Numbered from the stretch's first letter, positions 18,436-29,871 are shown. The stretch is 64,000 nucleotides of DNA from Burkholderia ubonensis (GCF_902833085.1 NZ_CADFEB010000002.1:434001-498000), one strand, 5' to 3'. Made by a program: numbers and translations. The notes: generated by a model not told the origin, from the sequence alone.

Positions 18436-18600
18436 GATCGTTGTCCTTGATGTTGTGAACGGAGGGCGCGCGCCCGATCGGTGGCCGCGCTTGCAACCAA
18501 TCTACGCGCCGCTCCGGGAAGCTGTTGTAAGGACTTGTTAGGGTGTTCGCGCTTTCGTAATGATTTGTTTCCCGGATGCCGGCGGGTACGCAACGTGCAC

Positions 18601-18625
18601 AAAAAAAGCCCGCTCGAAAGCGGGC
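18601..18625 (-). terminator. Rho-independent terminator after thiC
   Basis: On the minus strand, GCCCGCT and AGCGGGC form a stem with a short loop, followed by seven T (18601-18607 as A on the plus strand). It lies about 60 bp beyond the thiC stop. Confidence 0.85.
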
Positions 18626-18687
18626 TTCGTGCATCGCGGAGCGATCCGGCGCTTATTGGACGTTCATCGGGACGCCCATCGGGACGC

Positions 18688-20640
<1,953 letters not shown>

Positions 20641-20710
20641 CTAGCTAAGCAGGAGACGAGATTCGTGAGGCGGCGGGTTTCGTCAGAGGGATGACGGCGA
20701 AGCCCGTACG

Positions 20711-20806
20711 CTTCCCTGCGCTGGCATTATCCAGATCAGGTTCAAAGGGTATTTCTCACCCGCAATTGCCGGTTTATTGACCGGGCTCATTGCAGGACCC
20801 CCGCGT
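20711..20806 (-). promoter_or_regulatory. TPP riboswitch (THI element) in the thiC leader
   Basis: Read on the minus strand, the leader starts GCGGGGGTCC, continues through GGGTGAGAAATACCC and ends with CTGATCTGGATAATGCCAG and CGCAGGGAA. These are the conserved P2/J and P4-P5 sequences of the thiamine pyrophosphate riboswitch. It ends about 90 bp before the thiC ATG, consistent with control of translation initiation or of a leader terminator; I did not resolve the expression platform. Confidence 0.95.
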
Positions 20807-21006
20807 TAGCAAGCGCACACGATACACCGGCTTCGCGGCGGTTTCAACCGGGGACAGATCCGTGCCGGATGCACGGCCGCGGCATCGCGCGGCGCGTGGC
20901 GGCGGCACGGCGCGCGCCGAGCACGGGGCGGCGGCCGCGCGGACCCGACGGCGCAGCGCAGCATCGCGCGGCTGCGCGCGTCGCGAAAAAAAATTTTGCG
21001 ACGGCC

Positions 21007-21032
21007 TGTCATATGGCGCCGCGTCGTCCGTC
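21007..21032 (+). promoter_or_regulatory. Possible ECF-sigma-type promoter of the MXKDX/cytochrome/oxidoreductase operon
   Basis: TGTCATA and CGTC are separated by 15 bp, close to the TGTC...CGTC pattern of several extracytoplasmic-function sigma factors, and lie 38 bp before the ATG of the MXKDX-repeat gene. It is a pattern match only. No ECF sigma gene is in the window. An A/T-rich inverted repeat with a GTCGC/GCGAC stem lies just upstream at about 20980-21002; nothing else was recognised between the riboswitch and this point. Confidence 0.35.
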
Positions 21033-21069
21033 TATTCGGCTCCTTAAACCCATGTACTGGAGTGATGTC

Positions 21070-21342
21070 ATGAAAAAAGCACTGATGGCAGCCTGCGTCG
21101 CCGGCCTCGCGTTCGCGGTGACGGGCGCTTATGCGCAGAACGACGCGATGTCGAAGGATCAGGCGCCGATGTCGAAGGACGCGATGGGCCACGAAGCGAT
21201 GTCGAAGGACGAAGGGATGCAGAAGGACGGCATGAAGAAGCCGAAGCACGCGATGAAGAAAGACGCGATGAAGAAGGGCGCCATGTCGCACGACGAGATG
21301 GGCAAGCCGAAGCAGGACGACAAGATGAGCCCGTCCAACTGA
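21070..21342 (+). CDS. Pentapeptide MXKDX repeat protein
   Basis: A 90-residue exported protein. The signal peptide (MKKALMAACVAGLAFAVTGAYA) should be cut after residue 22. The mature part is built from imperfect five-residue repeats of the type M-x-K-D-x (AMSKD, PMSKD, GMQKD, AMKKD), rich in Met, Lys and Asp. This is a recognised small family, common in Burkholderia and relatives; a periplasmic metal- or oxidation-related role is plausible from the Met content but unproven. I chose the ATG at 21070 after TGGAGTGATGTC because it begins the signal peptide. The cytochrome b and oxidoreductase genes follow at about 100 bp. Confidence 0.9.
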   Translation: MKKALMAACVAGLAFAVTGAYAQNDAMSKDQAPMSKDAMGHEAMSKDEGMQKDGMKKPKHAMKKDAMKKGAMSHDEMGKPKQDDKMSPSN

Positions 21343-21447
21343 CGGGATGGTTCGCGCGCGGCATGTGCCGCCCGCCCGGTCATGCGTTCGCGACAGCGGG
21401 CGCCGCCCGGCCGGCGCGGCAGCCGCGCCACTGGAGGAGTCGTCATC

Positions 21448-22080
21448 ATGCAAACCGTTCACGCCACCGGGCCGGCGGCCGCAACGCCGCCCGCGCGCTC
21501 GATTCACCCGCCGTGGGTGCGCGTGAGCCACTGGCTCAACGCGCTCGCCGCGATCGTGATGGTGCTGTCCGGCTGGCGCATCTACGATGCGTCGCCGATC
21601 TATCCGCCGTTCGCGTTCCCGCACGGCATCACGCTGGGCGGCTGGCTCGGCGGCGCGTTGCAATGGCATTTCGCGGCGATGTGGCTGCTCGCGGGCAACG
21701 GGATTTTCTACCTGACGATGGCGATCGCGACCGGACGCATCGCGCGCAAGTTCTGGCCGGTCACGCCCGCCGCGGTGTGGCGCGACTTGCGCGCCGCGCT
21801 GCACGGCAAGCTGTCGCACGACGACCTGAGCGTCTACAACGCGGTGCAGCGCGCGGCCTACCTGACCGCGATCGTCGATCTCGTGGTGCTGGTGCTGTCC
21901 GGTCTCGTGATCTGGAAGTCGGTGCAGTTTCCGCTGCTGCGCACGCTGCTCGGCGGCTACGACAACGCGCGCGTCGTGCATTTCTGGGCGATGTCGGTGC
22001 TCGTCGCGTTCTTCGTCGTGCACGTCGCGATGGCGCTGCTGGTGCCGCGCTCGCTGCTCGCGATGCTGCGCGGCCGCTGA
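21448..22080 (+). CDS. Cytochrome b561/b6-type membrane subunit
   Basis: A 210-residue integral membrane protein with four predicted helices and paired histidines typical of haem b ligation (RVSHWLNALAA, WHFAAMW, VVHFWAMSVLVAFFVVHVAMA), of the type serving as membrane anchor and electron conduit for molybdenum or NiFe enzymes. GGAGG precedes the ATG at 21448. The next gene, 27 bp downstream, encodes a molybdopterin oxidoreductase of the sulfite-oxidase family, so the two probably form a membrane-bound redox pair, with this subunit linking it to the quinone pool or a cytochrome. Pairing is inferred from the operon. Confidence 0.85.
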   Translation: MQTVHATGPAAATPPARSIHPPWVRVSHWLNALAAIVMVLSGWRIYDASPIYPPFAFPHGITLGGWLGGALQWHFAAMWLLAGNGIFYLTMAIATGRIARKFWPVTPAAVWRDLRAALHGKLSHDDLSVYNAVQRAAYLTAIVDLVVLVLSGLVIWKSVQFPLLRTLLGGYDNARVVHFWAMSVLVAFFVVHVAMALLVPRSLLAMLRGR

Positions 22081-22107
22081 ACGGCCCGCGCGACCAAGGA
22101 GATCATC

Positions 22108-22896
22108 ATGTCCGAACCCGAAGACACGCGCGCACGTGCGCGCTGGACGCTCGACCGGCAGGCGCTCGCGCTCGACGTGCGGCGCGAGCTCGCGATGCCG
22201 TCGCGGCGCCTGTTCAACCGCCGCATCCTGACGCTCGGCGGCCTCGCGATGCTGTCCGGCTGCACGCTGCAGGACGATGCGTCGGTCAACGCGTTTCTCG
22301 AGAAGGTGTCGCGGATGAACGACCGCGTGCAGGCATGGCTGTTCAACCCGGACCGGCTCGCGCCGACCTATACCGAAGCGGACCTGACGCGGCCGTTCCC
22401 GTTCAACGCGTACTACGGGATCGACGAGGTGCCGCACGTCGATGCGGCGACGTACCGGCTCGCGCTGTCCGGCCGCGTGAGCGGCAAGCGCGTGTGGACG
22501 CTCGACGAGCTGTATGCGCTGCCGCATGCGGAGCAGATCACGCGGCACATCTGCGTCGAAGGATGGAGCGCGATCGGGCGCTGGGGCGGCACGCCGTTCG
22601 GCGCGTTCCTGCGGCGCGTCGGCGCGGATACGAGCGCGAAGTACGTCGGCTTCAAATGCGCGGACGATTACTACGAGAGCATCGACATGCCGACCGCGCT
22701 GCATCCGCAGACGCTGCTGACGTTCGAGTACGACGGGCATCGCCTGCCGCCCGAATTCGGCTTTCCGATGAAGCTGCGGATGCCGACCAAGCTCGGCTAC
22801 AAGAACCCGAAGCACATCATGGAGATCTTCGTGACCAACACGTATCCGGGCGGGTACTGGGTCGACCAGGGGTACAACTGGTTCGGCGGGTCGTAA
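22108..22896 (+). CDS. Molybdopterin-dependent oxidoreductase, sulfite oxidase-like, exported
   Basis: A 262-residue protein with the sulfite-oxidase molybdopterin fold. The expected cofactor cysteine is in RHICVEGWSAIGRWGG near residue 152. The N-terminus has a twin-arginine pattern (SRRLFNRRILTLGGLAMLSG) ending in a lipobox-like LSGC at about residue 51, so it may be folded with its cofactor, exported by Tat and perhaps lipid anchored. It is shorter than full sulfite oxidases, having no dimerisation domain or cytochrome domain, like YedY/MsrP. The cytochrome b gene just upstream is the likely electron partner. Substrate unknown; MsrP-like sulfoxide reduction is one possibility. Confidence 0.85.
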   Translation: MSEPEDTRARARWTLDRQALALDVRRELAMPSRRLFNRRILTLGGLAMLSGCTLQDDASVNAFLEKVSRMNDRVQAWLFNPDRLAPTYTEADLTRPFPFNAYYGIDEVPHVDAATYRLALSGRVSGKRVWTLDELYALPHAEQITRHICVEGWSAIGRWGGTPFGAFLRRVGADTSAKYVGFKCADDYYESIDMPTALHPQTLLTFEYDGHRLPPEFGFPMKLRMPTKLGYKNPKHIMEIFVTNTYPGGYWVDQGYNWFGGS

Positions 22897-22938
22897 GCGG
22901 CGCGGCGCACGGCGTGTGCCGCGCGCCACGTGCGCCGG

Positions 22939-24660
22939 TCAGAAGGTTTCCCAGTCGTCCGCGCCGCCTGCCGTGGCGAGTGCCGGTGCGGCCGACGCAG
23001 CCGCAGGTGCGGGCGCCGGGCGGGCGGCGGCGCGCCGCGCGACCGGGCGCGCAGCCGCTGCGCGCGGGGCGGGAGCGGGCGCCTTGAGTGCCGCGGCCGG
23101 CGCGGTCGCGCCGCCGTCTGCGAGCTTGAACACCGAGACTGCGCGCTTCTGCTGCCCGGCCTGCTGTTCGAGCGACTGCGCGGCGGCGGACGCCTGTTCG
23201 ACGAGCGCCGCGTTCTGCTGCGTGACTTCGTCCATCTGGCCGACCGCGATGTTGACCTGCTCGATCCCGCGGCTCTGCTCCTCGGACGCGGCCGAGATCT
23301 CCGCGTTGATGTCCGCGACGCGGCGGATCGCCTGCTGCACGTCGCCCATCGTGCGGCCGACCGCTTCCGCCTGCGCCGAGCCGTCGCGGACCGTCTCGAC
23401 CGAGCGCTGGATCAGCTCCTTGATTTCCTTCGCGGCGCTCGACGCGCGCTGCGCGAGGCTGCGCACCTCGCCCGCGACCACCGCGAAGCCGCGGCCCTGT
23501 TCGCCGGCGCGCGCGGCCTCGACCGCGGCGTTCAGCGCGAGGATGTTGGTCTGGAATGCGATGCTTTCGATCAGCCCCGTGATGTCGGCGATCTTCGACG
23601 AGCTCGTGCTGATTTCGGTCATCGTCACGAGCATTCGCTGCACGACCTCGCTGCCGTTGTCGGCGACCTCCGACGCATTGGCCGCGAGCGTCGTCGCCTG
23701 GCGCGCGTTGTCCGAGTTCTGCTTGACCGTCGCGGTCAGCTCTTCCATGCTCGCGGCGGTTTCCTCGAGCGATGCGGCCTGTTCCTCGGTGCGCGACGAC
23801 AGGTCCATGTTGCCGGCCGCGATCTCGCTCGACGCAACCGAGATCGACTCGCTCGACGCCTTGATCCCGCGCACGATCTCCGCGAGATGCGTGTCCATCT
23901 GGCGCAGCGCGACCAGCAGGCGGCCGAATTCGTCGTTCGTGCGGATCTCGATCGCGTTCTCGAGATGGCCTTCGGCGATGCGCTGCGCGGCGTTCATCGC
24001 GATGCCGAGCGGCTGCGTGATCGCGCGCTGCAGATACTGCCACGCGCCGATCGCGGCGGCCACGCCGATCGTGACGATACCGAGCAACACCCACAGCAGC
24101 GTGTGGAACGTGTCATTGCCCTGGTCGGCCGCTTCCTTGACCTGCTTCGCGTTGATCGCGATGTCCTCGTCGATGCTGTCGGTGAGCGCGGTGCCGAGCG
24201 GGCGGATCTTGTCGATCGCCGCCGCCGTTGCGTCGGCGTTGCCCGCTTCGGCCGCGCCGAGCGCGGTCGACGCGAGCGCGCGGAAATCGCCGAGCTGGCC
24301 GGCGATGCGGTCCGCGAGCTTGCGCTCGTCGTCGGCCGTTACCTTTGCCGGGTAGTAGTCGTTCCACGCGGCCAGCATCTTTTTCTCGCGCTCGCGGATG
24401 CGATCGACGAGGTTCTTCACCTCGGCCGCGTCACGCGTCGTGACCAGCTGCGCCAGGCCGAGGCGCATCTGCAGCGCGCCCGCCTGGGTGCTCGCCAGGT
24501 CCTCGATCGGCACGGTGCTGTCGGTATACATCGCACTCATGTCGGAACTCAGCGTGGCGAGCCCCCGTATTCCTCCCAGTCCGATCGCGATCATCACGAT
24601 CACGCAAGCGCCGAATGCGATCGCGATCTTGAGCTTGATGGTGCCTGTCAGCTTGTTCAT
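22939..24660 (-). CDS. Methyl-accepting chemotaxis protein with 4HB sensor and CheR-docking tail
   Basis: A 573-residue transmembrane chemoreceptor. Helix 1 at about residues 10-32, a periplasmic four-helix-bundle sensor of about 155 residues, helix 2 near 190-210, a HAMP domain ([22 protein letters not shown]), then the signalling hairpin whose tip contains [20 protein letters not shown] and [18 protein letters not shown]. The C-terminus has an Ala/Pro-rich linker and ends in DWETF, a pentapeptide of the type that tethers CheR and CheB. The ligand cannot be told. It stands alone and converges with the oxidoreductase operon, with a GC-rich hairpin between the stops. Confidence 0.93.
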   Translation of the reverse strand: MNKLTGTIKLKIAIAFGACVIVMIAIGLGGIRGLATLSSDMSAMYTDSTVPIEDLASTQAGALQMRLGLAQLVTTRDAAEVKNLVDRIREREKKMLAAWNDYYPAKVTADDERKLADRIAGQLGDFRALASTALGAAEAGNADATAAAIDKIRPLGTALTDSIDEDIAINAKQVKEAADQGNDTFHTLLWVLLGIVTIGVAAAIGAWQYLQRAITQPLGIAMNAAQRIAEGHLENAIEIRTNDEFGRLLVALRQMDTHLAEIVRGIKASSESISVASSEIAAGNMDLSSRTEEQAASLEETAASMEELTATVKQNSDNARQATTLAANASEVADNGSEVVQRMLVTMTEISTSSSKIADITGLIESIAFQTNILALNAAVEAARAGEQGRGFAVVAGEVRSLAQRASSAAKEIKELIQRSVETVRDGSAQAEAVGRTMGDVQQAIRRVADINAEISAASEEQSRGIEQVNIAVGQMDEVTQQNAALVEQASAAAQSLEQQAGQQKRAVSVFKLADGGATAPAAALKAPAPAPRAAAARPVARRAAARPAPAPAAASAAPALATAGGADDWETF

Positions 24661-24834
24661 ACCCAGCTACCCATGTGAGAAAAACCTGTTGCTTCCCGGG
24701 CCCGCATCGATGCATTTGTCAGTTTATTAAGCTGAAATCCCATCATGTGGGCGGGGTGATGGCCGGGTATACGGCAACGGGAATCGGTTCATTAGGAAAA
24801 TTGAACCAACAGGGTCAAATAATCGATCTCGCGA

Positions 24835-24974
24835 GAAAACGTCAGTCAACAGCCTTTCATATAGCGCCCAAACAGCTTTCGAATGGGTTGCGTGCGAATG
24901 GGCGTCTCCCTGCCGCCGGCCACGCCGGTTCACTTCGTCGCAGTTCGCACTCTCATGTCGTTCCATGCGTTCTC
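24835..24974. repeat. Left copy of a diverged intergenic repeat flanking the metalloprotease gene
   Basis: The 600 bp between the chemoreceptor and metalloprotease genes hold no convincing gene. They do contain a segment resembling 27014-27190. The conserved blocks are ACGTCAGTC...CCTTTCA...CTTTCGAAT, then about 75 bp starting CGTCTCCCTGCCGCCGGC and ending near ATGTCGTTCC and CGTTC. Identity is about 80 percent by eye over the second block, with small indels between blocks. Confidence 0.7.
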
Positions 24975-25263
24975 GGTTGCCGGTTGCCGGGCCGGCGTGA
25001 CGGAGGCTGACGAATTTCGGACATGTCTGATTGTTCGCGCATCGTCAGGAATCTAGCATTGGCTCTCCGCGGTCGAGACGCGTTCGCACTCGCCGCTGGT
25101 GCCGCACCCGTTGCCGCGGCACGCGTCGATCAAACCGCATCGAGACGCAGTGAAGTCCATCTCGTTTTTCTGCACTGCGAATCGGAAGACCGGGCGTACC
25201 TGCCCGGCTGGTCGGGTCGCGCGCGGTTTCCCTGTCAAGTCGTTACATGGTTGGTCATCGAAT

Positions 25264-26982
25264 ATGAGTCTTGTCGTATTCCGGCGTGTCTGGTCGTTCA
25301 GTTTGCTTTGCGCGGTCGCGGGTGTGACGTTGTCGGCCTGTGGAGGGGATGGTTCCGACGTGCCCGCCGTCGTCGAGCAGGAAAAGGCGGTGCCGCAGGA
25401 GCAAGAGGTCGTTGCGGATACCGTCGCGGCGTCCGACGAGCCGGGGGCGCCTCCGGATCCGGTATATCCGCAGTCGCCCGAGCCGCCGGAGGCAGCCGAG
25501 CCGCCACCGGCGCCGAATCCGCCCGAGCCGCCGCCCGAGCCGCCCGCACCTGCCGACGCGAGCCTCGCCATCAGAAACCTCGCAACCGGCGAGAATCTCT
25601 GCCTGGCGATTTCGACGAGCAACGGCACGTACGTCGGATTCCAGTCGTGTTCGGGAGCGGACGCGCAGCGCTGGCGGATGGTGCGGACCCCGAGCGGCTA
25701 TTTCCAGGTGAGGAACGTGCTCGCGGAATCGCAGGGCAGGGACGTCTGCTTGCGCGCGGCTCCGTCGAATCCGGGCACGGTCAACATGTGGCCTTGCGAT
25801 GGCACCGATTATCCAACGACACGGCTGTGGCAAGCGGACTTCGACGCAGACGGTTCGTTCGCGATGCGGAACAAGCACTGGTCGGATATCGGCAAGCGCG
25901 TTTCGCTGCAATCGACGGACGGCACGCTCGCGATGCTGCCGGCTGTCGAGCAGCCTGCCGCGCGCTGGACCTATGACGGCGACGTGCCGTCGCCGGTGCG
26001 AATCGTGACGGGCGATCGCCGGGTGCTGTTGATGTCGGCGCATTTCACGGACCAGACGGCGAATCCTGCGGAGCCGATCCGCAAGGCCGTCTTTGGCGAC
26101 GGCGCGAATTTCGGTTCGCTCGCGCACTATGTCGGATTGGCGTCGCGCGGCAAACTGACGCTCGGCGGCACGATGCTGACGGACGTCGATCTCGGCGCGT
26201 TCCCGGCCGGCTGCAATTCGGGCGCCATCCTCGATCAGGCGAGGGCCGCCGCGCGGGTGCGAGGCGTCGATCCCGGTGCGTTCGACTACCTGTTCGTCGA
26301 CTTCCCGCGCTCCAGCGAATGCAAATTCGCCGGACTGGCGGCGCGGCCGGGGCAATGGATTCTGTCGAACGGCTCCGGCCACGCGTACTGGATGTGGGCG
26401 CACGAATTCGGTCACGGGCTGGGCGCAGGGCACCCGGATTCGCTGCGGAATTGCCCGATCGAGGGCGGCGCCGTCATGCTCGGCGCCGACTGCGTGACGG
26501 GCGGCATCGACGATCCGGCCGATACGTTGGGCGGCGGCGGCCGGCGCATGTATCCCGTCGATTACCAGCTGTTCGCGGGGTGGCTCGACGAAGCCGACGT
26601 GCCGCTGCTCGTGACGCCGGGTACGTACCGCCTGGCCCCGCTCTGGAGCGCGCTGCCGGGCAAGCAGGGCTATCGCCTGCCGCGCGGCGACGGCTCCTAC
26701 CTGCTGCTCGAATTTCGTCGTCCGTGGGGAGCGAAGGGCACGTATGAAGACTGGCCCGACACGTCGCCGTTCGTCAATGGCGTGGCCGTGCGGATCGTCC
26801 GCTATCCGGGCCGCAGCATTCAGAACACGCTCGTCGATGCGACGCCGGACAGCAACGACGGCATGAAGGACGCGCCGTTGATGCCCGGCAAGTCGCTCGT
26901 CGACACGGTGTCCGGGCGGCGCATCACCGTGCTGTCAGCCGATGACGGCGGCGCGGTGGTGCAGGTCGAGACGGTTCGCTGA
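25264..26982 (+). CDS. Lipoprotein zinc metalloprotease with ricin-like N-terminal domain
   Basis: A 572-residue predicted lipoprotein: lipobox LSAC with Cys at residue 26, then an acidic linker and a Pro/Glu-rich spacer to about residue 98. A ricin-B-like lectin region follows (LAIRNLATGENLCLAIS, FQSCSGADAQRW; about 100-235). The peptidase domain carries HEFGHGLGAGH near residue 380, an extended HExxHxxGxxH zinc site, with an M-like strand after it (GGAVMLGADC). It resembles gametolysin/immune-inhibitor-like secreted peptidases; the exact MEROPS family is unsure. I chose the ATG at 25264 because it begins the signal peptide. It stands alone between two related repeats. Confidence 0.82.
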   Translation: MSLVVFRRVWSFSLLCAVAGVTLSACGGDGSDVPAVVEQEKAVPQEQEVVADTVAASDEPGAPPDPVYPQSPEPPEAAEPPPAPNPPEPPPEPPAPADASLAIRNLATGENLCLAISTSNGTYVGFQSCSGADAQRWRMVRTPSGYFQVRNVLAESQGRDVCLRAAPSNPGTVNMWPCDGTDYPTTRLWQADFDADGSFAMRNKHWSDIGKRVSLQSTDGTLAMLPAVEQPAARWTYDGDVPSPVRIVTGDRRVLLMSAHFTDQTANPAEPIRKAVFGDGANFGSLAHYVGLASRGKLTLGGTMLTDVDLGAFPAGCNSGAILDQARAAARVRGVDPGAFDYLFVDFPRSSECKFAGLAARPGQWILSNGSGHAYWMWAHEFGHGLGAGHPDSLRNCPIEGGAVMLGADCVTGGIDDPADTLGGGGRRMYPVDYQLFAGWLDEADVPLLVTPGTYRLAPLWSALPGKQGYRLPRGDGSYLLLEFRRPWGAKGTYEDWPDTSPFVNGVAVRIVRYPGRSIQNTLVDATPDSNDGMKDAPLMPGKSLVDTVSGRRITVLSADDGGAVVQVETVR

Positions 26983-27013
26983 CTGCGCGCCGCGCGAGCC
27001 CCGGGTGTCGCGC

Positions 27014-27190
27014 CGAAACGTCAGTCGGCAACCTTTCAAGCGGGACGCCCGCTTCCTTTCGAATCCTTGATGCCATAATGCCGAGCATGCGCCATCGCAG
27101 CGGTGGCACACGTTTTCCGTCCCTCTGCCGCCGGCTCCGCCGGCTTACTTCGTCGCCGTTCGCATCGTCATGTCGTTCCGCACGTTCGCT
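27014..27190. repeat. Right copy of the diverged intergenic repeat, before the DMT transporter gene
   Basis: This segment resembles 24835-24974 in the same order and orientation: ACGTCAGTC...CCTTTCA...CTTTCGAAT, then CGTCCCTCTGCCGCCGGC through ATGTCGTTCCGCACGTTCGC. It has about 40 extra bases between the two blocks. It fills the otherwise empty 298 bp between the metalloprotease stop and the DMT gene start. Confidence 0.7.
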
Positions 27191-27280
27191 CCCGCCGTCC
27201 TGGTCCTGTCCGGGCCGTTTGCCGGTCCTTCCGGCGTCTTTCAGCGGAGCACGCGGCGCGCCGTGCGGGCAGGCTGAACG

Positions 27281-28432
27281 ATGACGCCGCTCGACCGTCT
27301 CCTCGATTTCTTCGCCCGCCACCCGATCCGCCTGCCGCAAAGCCGCGGCGGACGCGTCGCGCTCGCGCTCGTATTCATCTACTTCGTGTGGGGCTCGACC
27401 TACAGCGGCCTGCACTTCGCGCTGCAGTCGTTCCCGCCGCTGCTGCTGTCGGGGCTGCGCAACCTGCTCGGCGGCATCGGCCTGTTCATCTTCGCGCTGC
27501 GGCGCAAGCCGGAATGGCCGACGCTCGTCGAGATCCGCAACACGGCGATCGTCGGCACGATGCTCGTCGCGCTGTCGTCCGGCACGATCGCGCTCGGGAT
27601 GCGCACGGTCAGCAGCGGCTCGGCCGCGGTGATGGTCGCCACGGTGCCGCTGTTCGCGACCGTGATCGCGGCCGTCGCGGGGCGGCCCGTGACGAAGGGC
27701 GAATGGGTGGCCGTCGCGCTCGGGATGGTCGGCATCCTCGTGCTGAATTCGGGCGGCGCGGCGGCCACGAACTCGGCGCTCGGCACGATCTGCGTGCTGG
27801 CCGGCGCGCTGTTCTGGGCGGGCGGCGCGCACCTGTCGACGCGGCTCAAGCTGCCGTCCGACCTGTTCCTGTCCACGTCGCTGCAGATCGGCCTCGGCGG
27901 CCTGATGTCGACGCTCGCCGCGTGGCTGCTCGGCGAGCGCATCGAGCATCTCGCGGCGGGGCCGGTGTTCGCGTTCCTGTACCTGATGGTGTTCTGCACG
28001 ATGGCCGCGTACGTCGCATACGGCTACCTGATCCGTCATACGAGCCCGATCATCGCGAGCAGTTGCATGTACGTGAACCCGATCGTCGCGGTCGCGATCG
28101 GCGCGCTGATGCTCGGCGAGCCCGTGACGATGGCGACCGTGATCGCGACGGTCGCGATCCTCGGCAGCGTCGGGCTGTCGTTCGTGTTCGACCCGGCGCG
28201 GCGGCGCGTGTCGCAGACGGCTTCGGCGAGCGTCTCGACGCCCGTGACAGCGTCCACCGAATCCGCATCCGCGCCGGAGCCCGCCACGGCATCTGCAACG
28301 AAGTCAGCACCGGCATCGACGCAGGCGACGATGCCGACGTCCGCACCCGAGCCGATGCCGGCAGCGACCTATGCGTCAGCGCCCGCGTCGAGCATCAAGC
28401 CGGTGCCCGGCGCCCCGGCGGCCGACGCGTGA
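27281..28432 (+). CDS. DMT superfamily transporter (EamA family, YedA-like) with low-complexity tail
   Basis: A 383-residue inner-membrane exporter with two EamA repeats (about 10 helices, residues 25-305). The first helix holds FIYFVWGSTYSGLHFALQSF and the second repeat ends VAVAIGALMLGEPVTMAT, close to the YedA branch. An additional tail of about 75 residues, rich in Ala, Ser, Thr and Pro, extends into the cytoplasm; it is low complexity and probably dispensable. Substrate unknown. The gene converges with the MFS gene, with 22 bp between stops and no hairpin there. Confidence 0.86.
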   Translation: MTPLDRLLDFFARHPIRLPQSRGGRVALALVFIYFVWGSTYSGLHFALQSFPPLLLSGLRNLLGGIGLFIFALRRKPEWPTLVEIRNTAIVGTMLVALSSGTIALGMRTVSSGSAAVMVATVPLFATVIAAVAGRPVTKGEWVAVALGMVGILVLNSGGAAATNSALGTICVLAGALFWAGGAHLSTRLKLPSDLFLSTSLQIGLGGLMSTLAAWLLGERIEHLAAGPVFAFLYLMVFCTMAAYVAYGYLIRHTSPIIASSCMYVNPIVAVAIGALMLGEPVTMATVIATVAILGSVGLSFVFDPARRRVSQTASASVSTPVTASTESASAPEPATASATKSAPASTQATMPTSAPEPMPAATYASAPASSIKPVPGAPAADA

Positions 28433-28454
28433 CGGCGACCCGCGCGGCTGCCGC

Positions 28455-29657
28455 TTAGCCGCCGCGCTTGCCGCCCCGATGGTGGCACGCGCCGGCGAGC
28501 GCGGCGAACACCAGCCCCGCTGCGCACATGCCGGTCCAGCCGAACGCGCGCCACGCGGCGACGCCGGCCGACGAGCCGAGCGCGCCGCCGATGAAATAGC
28601 ACACCATGTACACCGTGTTGACGCGGCTGCGCGCGTCGGGCTTCAGCGCATAGATGCGCGACTGGTTCGAGATCTGCGCGGCCTGCACGCCGACGTCGAG
28701 CACGATCACGCCGATCACGAGCCCGGCGATGCTCGCGCCGGACAGCGCGAAGATCACGAACGACAGCGCGACCAGCGCAATCGCGAGCGAGATGATCGCG
28801 CGCGGTCCGCGCTTGTCGGCGACGCGGCCCGCATAGGGCGCGGCGAGCGCGCCCGCCGCGCCGACGATGCCGAACAGGCCTGCCGCCTGCGGCCCGAGAT
28901 GGAACGGCGCGCCGGCGAGCAGCAGCGTGAGCACCGGCCAGAACGCGCTGAATGCCGCGAAGATCGCGGCGCCCGTCAGCGATGCTTCGCGCAGCCCGCG
29001 CAACTCGGCCGCGAGATGCCACATCGAGCCGAGCAGCTTGCCGTACGGCAGCGTCGATGTCGGCGAGCTCCTCGGCAGGCGCAGCACGATCACCGCGGCA
29101 AGCGCGACGAGCGCCGCGACCGACGCGCCGAACACCGCGCGCCATCCGAAGTATTCGGCGACGAAGCCGGCCGCCGTGCGCGCGAGCAGGATCCCGAGCA
29201 ACAGGCCGCTCATCACGGTGCCGACCGCTTGCCCGCGCGCGGTGGGCGGCGCGATTTCGGCGGCGAACGGCACCGCCTGCTGCGCGATGGTCGCGAGCAC
29301 GCCGATCGCGAGGCTCGCCGCGGCGAGCACCGTGAGCGACGGCGCGGCGGCCGCCGCGACCAGCGCGACCGACAGGCCGGCGATCTGCAGCAAAATCAGC
29401 AGGCGGCGGTCGAAGCGGTCGCCGAGCGGCGCGAGCAGGAACATCCCGGCCGCATAGCCGAGCTGCGTGGCGGTCGGCACCGCGCCGATCCACGATGCGT
29501 GGTCCGGAAACGCTGCGCGGAAGCTGTCGAGCAGCGGCTGGTTGTAGTAGATGTTCGCGACCGATACGCCCGCGATCGTCGCGAGCAGCAACAGCAGGCT
29601 GCGCGAATAGTGGGGCGAGGCGGCGTCGGTCGGACGGTCGGGGGCTACGGAAGACAT
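28455..29657 (-). CDS. MFS transporter (sugar efflux/YgaY-like)
   Basis: A 400-residue major facilitator with 12 predicted helices. The N-terminal block VSVANIYYNQPLLDSFRAAF and the loop LAPLGDRFDRRLL (motif A position between helices 2 and 3) are characteristic of the YgaY/YybF group of putative efflux proteins. The ATG at 29657 starts MSSVAPDRPTDAA; the further upstream frame is Arg/Pro-rich and unlikely. No adjacent regulator identifies the substrate. Confidence 0.85.
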   Translation of the reverse strand: MSSVAPDRPTDAASPHYSRSLLLLLATIAGVSVANIYYNQPLLDSFRAAFPDHASWIGAVPTATQLGYAAGMFLLAPLGDRFDRRLLILLQIAGLSVALVAAAAAPSLTVLAAASLAIGVLATIAQQAVPFAAEIAPPTARGQAVGTVMSGLLLGILLARTAAGFVAEYFGWRAVFGASVAALVALAAVIVLRLPRSSPTSTLPYGKLLGSMWHLAAELRGLREASLTGAAIFAAFSAFWPVLTLLLAGAPFHLGPQAAGLFGIVGAAGALAAPYAGRVADKRGPRAIISLAIALVALSFVIFALSGASIAGLVIGVIVLDVGVQAAQISNQSRIYALKPDARSRVNTVYMVCYFIGGALGSSAGVAAWRAFGWTGMCAAGLVFAALAGACHHRGGKRGG

Positions 29658-29871
29658 GGCGATACGGGGCGCTCGGGTATGACGTGACCCGCGCGGGCGC
29701 GGCGGCTGGCGCCGGCGCGGGCCGGGCATCGGTCGGGGCAGCCGATGATACCGGAGCCGTGCGAAACGTGCCGGTCACGGCCTCGCCGGGCCGAGCGCGC
29801 ACACAGGCCCGGCGGCGGTGCGAGCGGCGGCGAGGGCCGCCACTGCGCCGGAACTGCCGCCGCGGCCGCGC

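Noticed and set aside
22897-22938. Terminator between the oxidoreductase and chemoreceptor genes
   Set aside because: A GC-rich imperfect hairpin is present but has no T-run on either strand, so it is not listed as a terminator.
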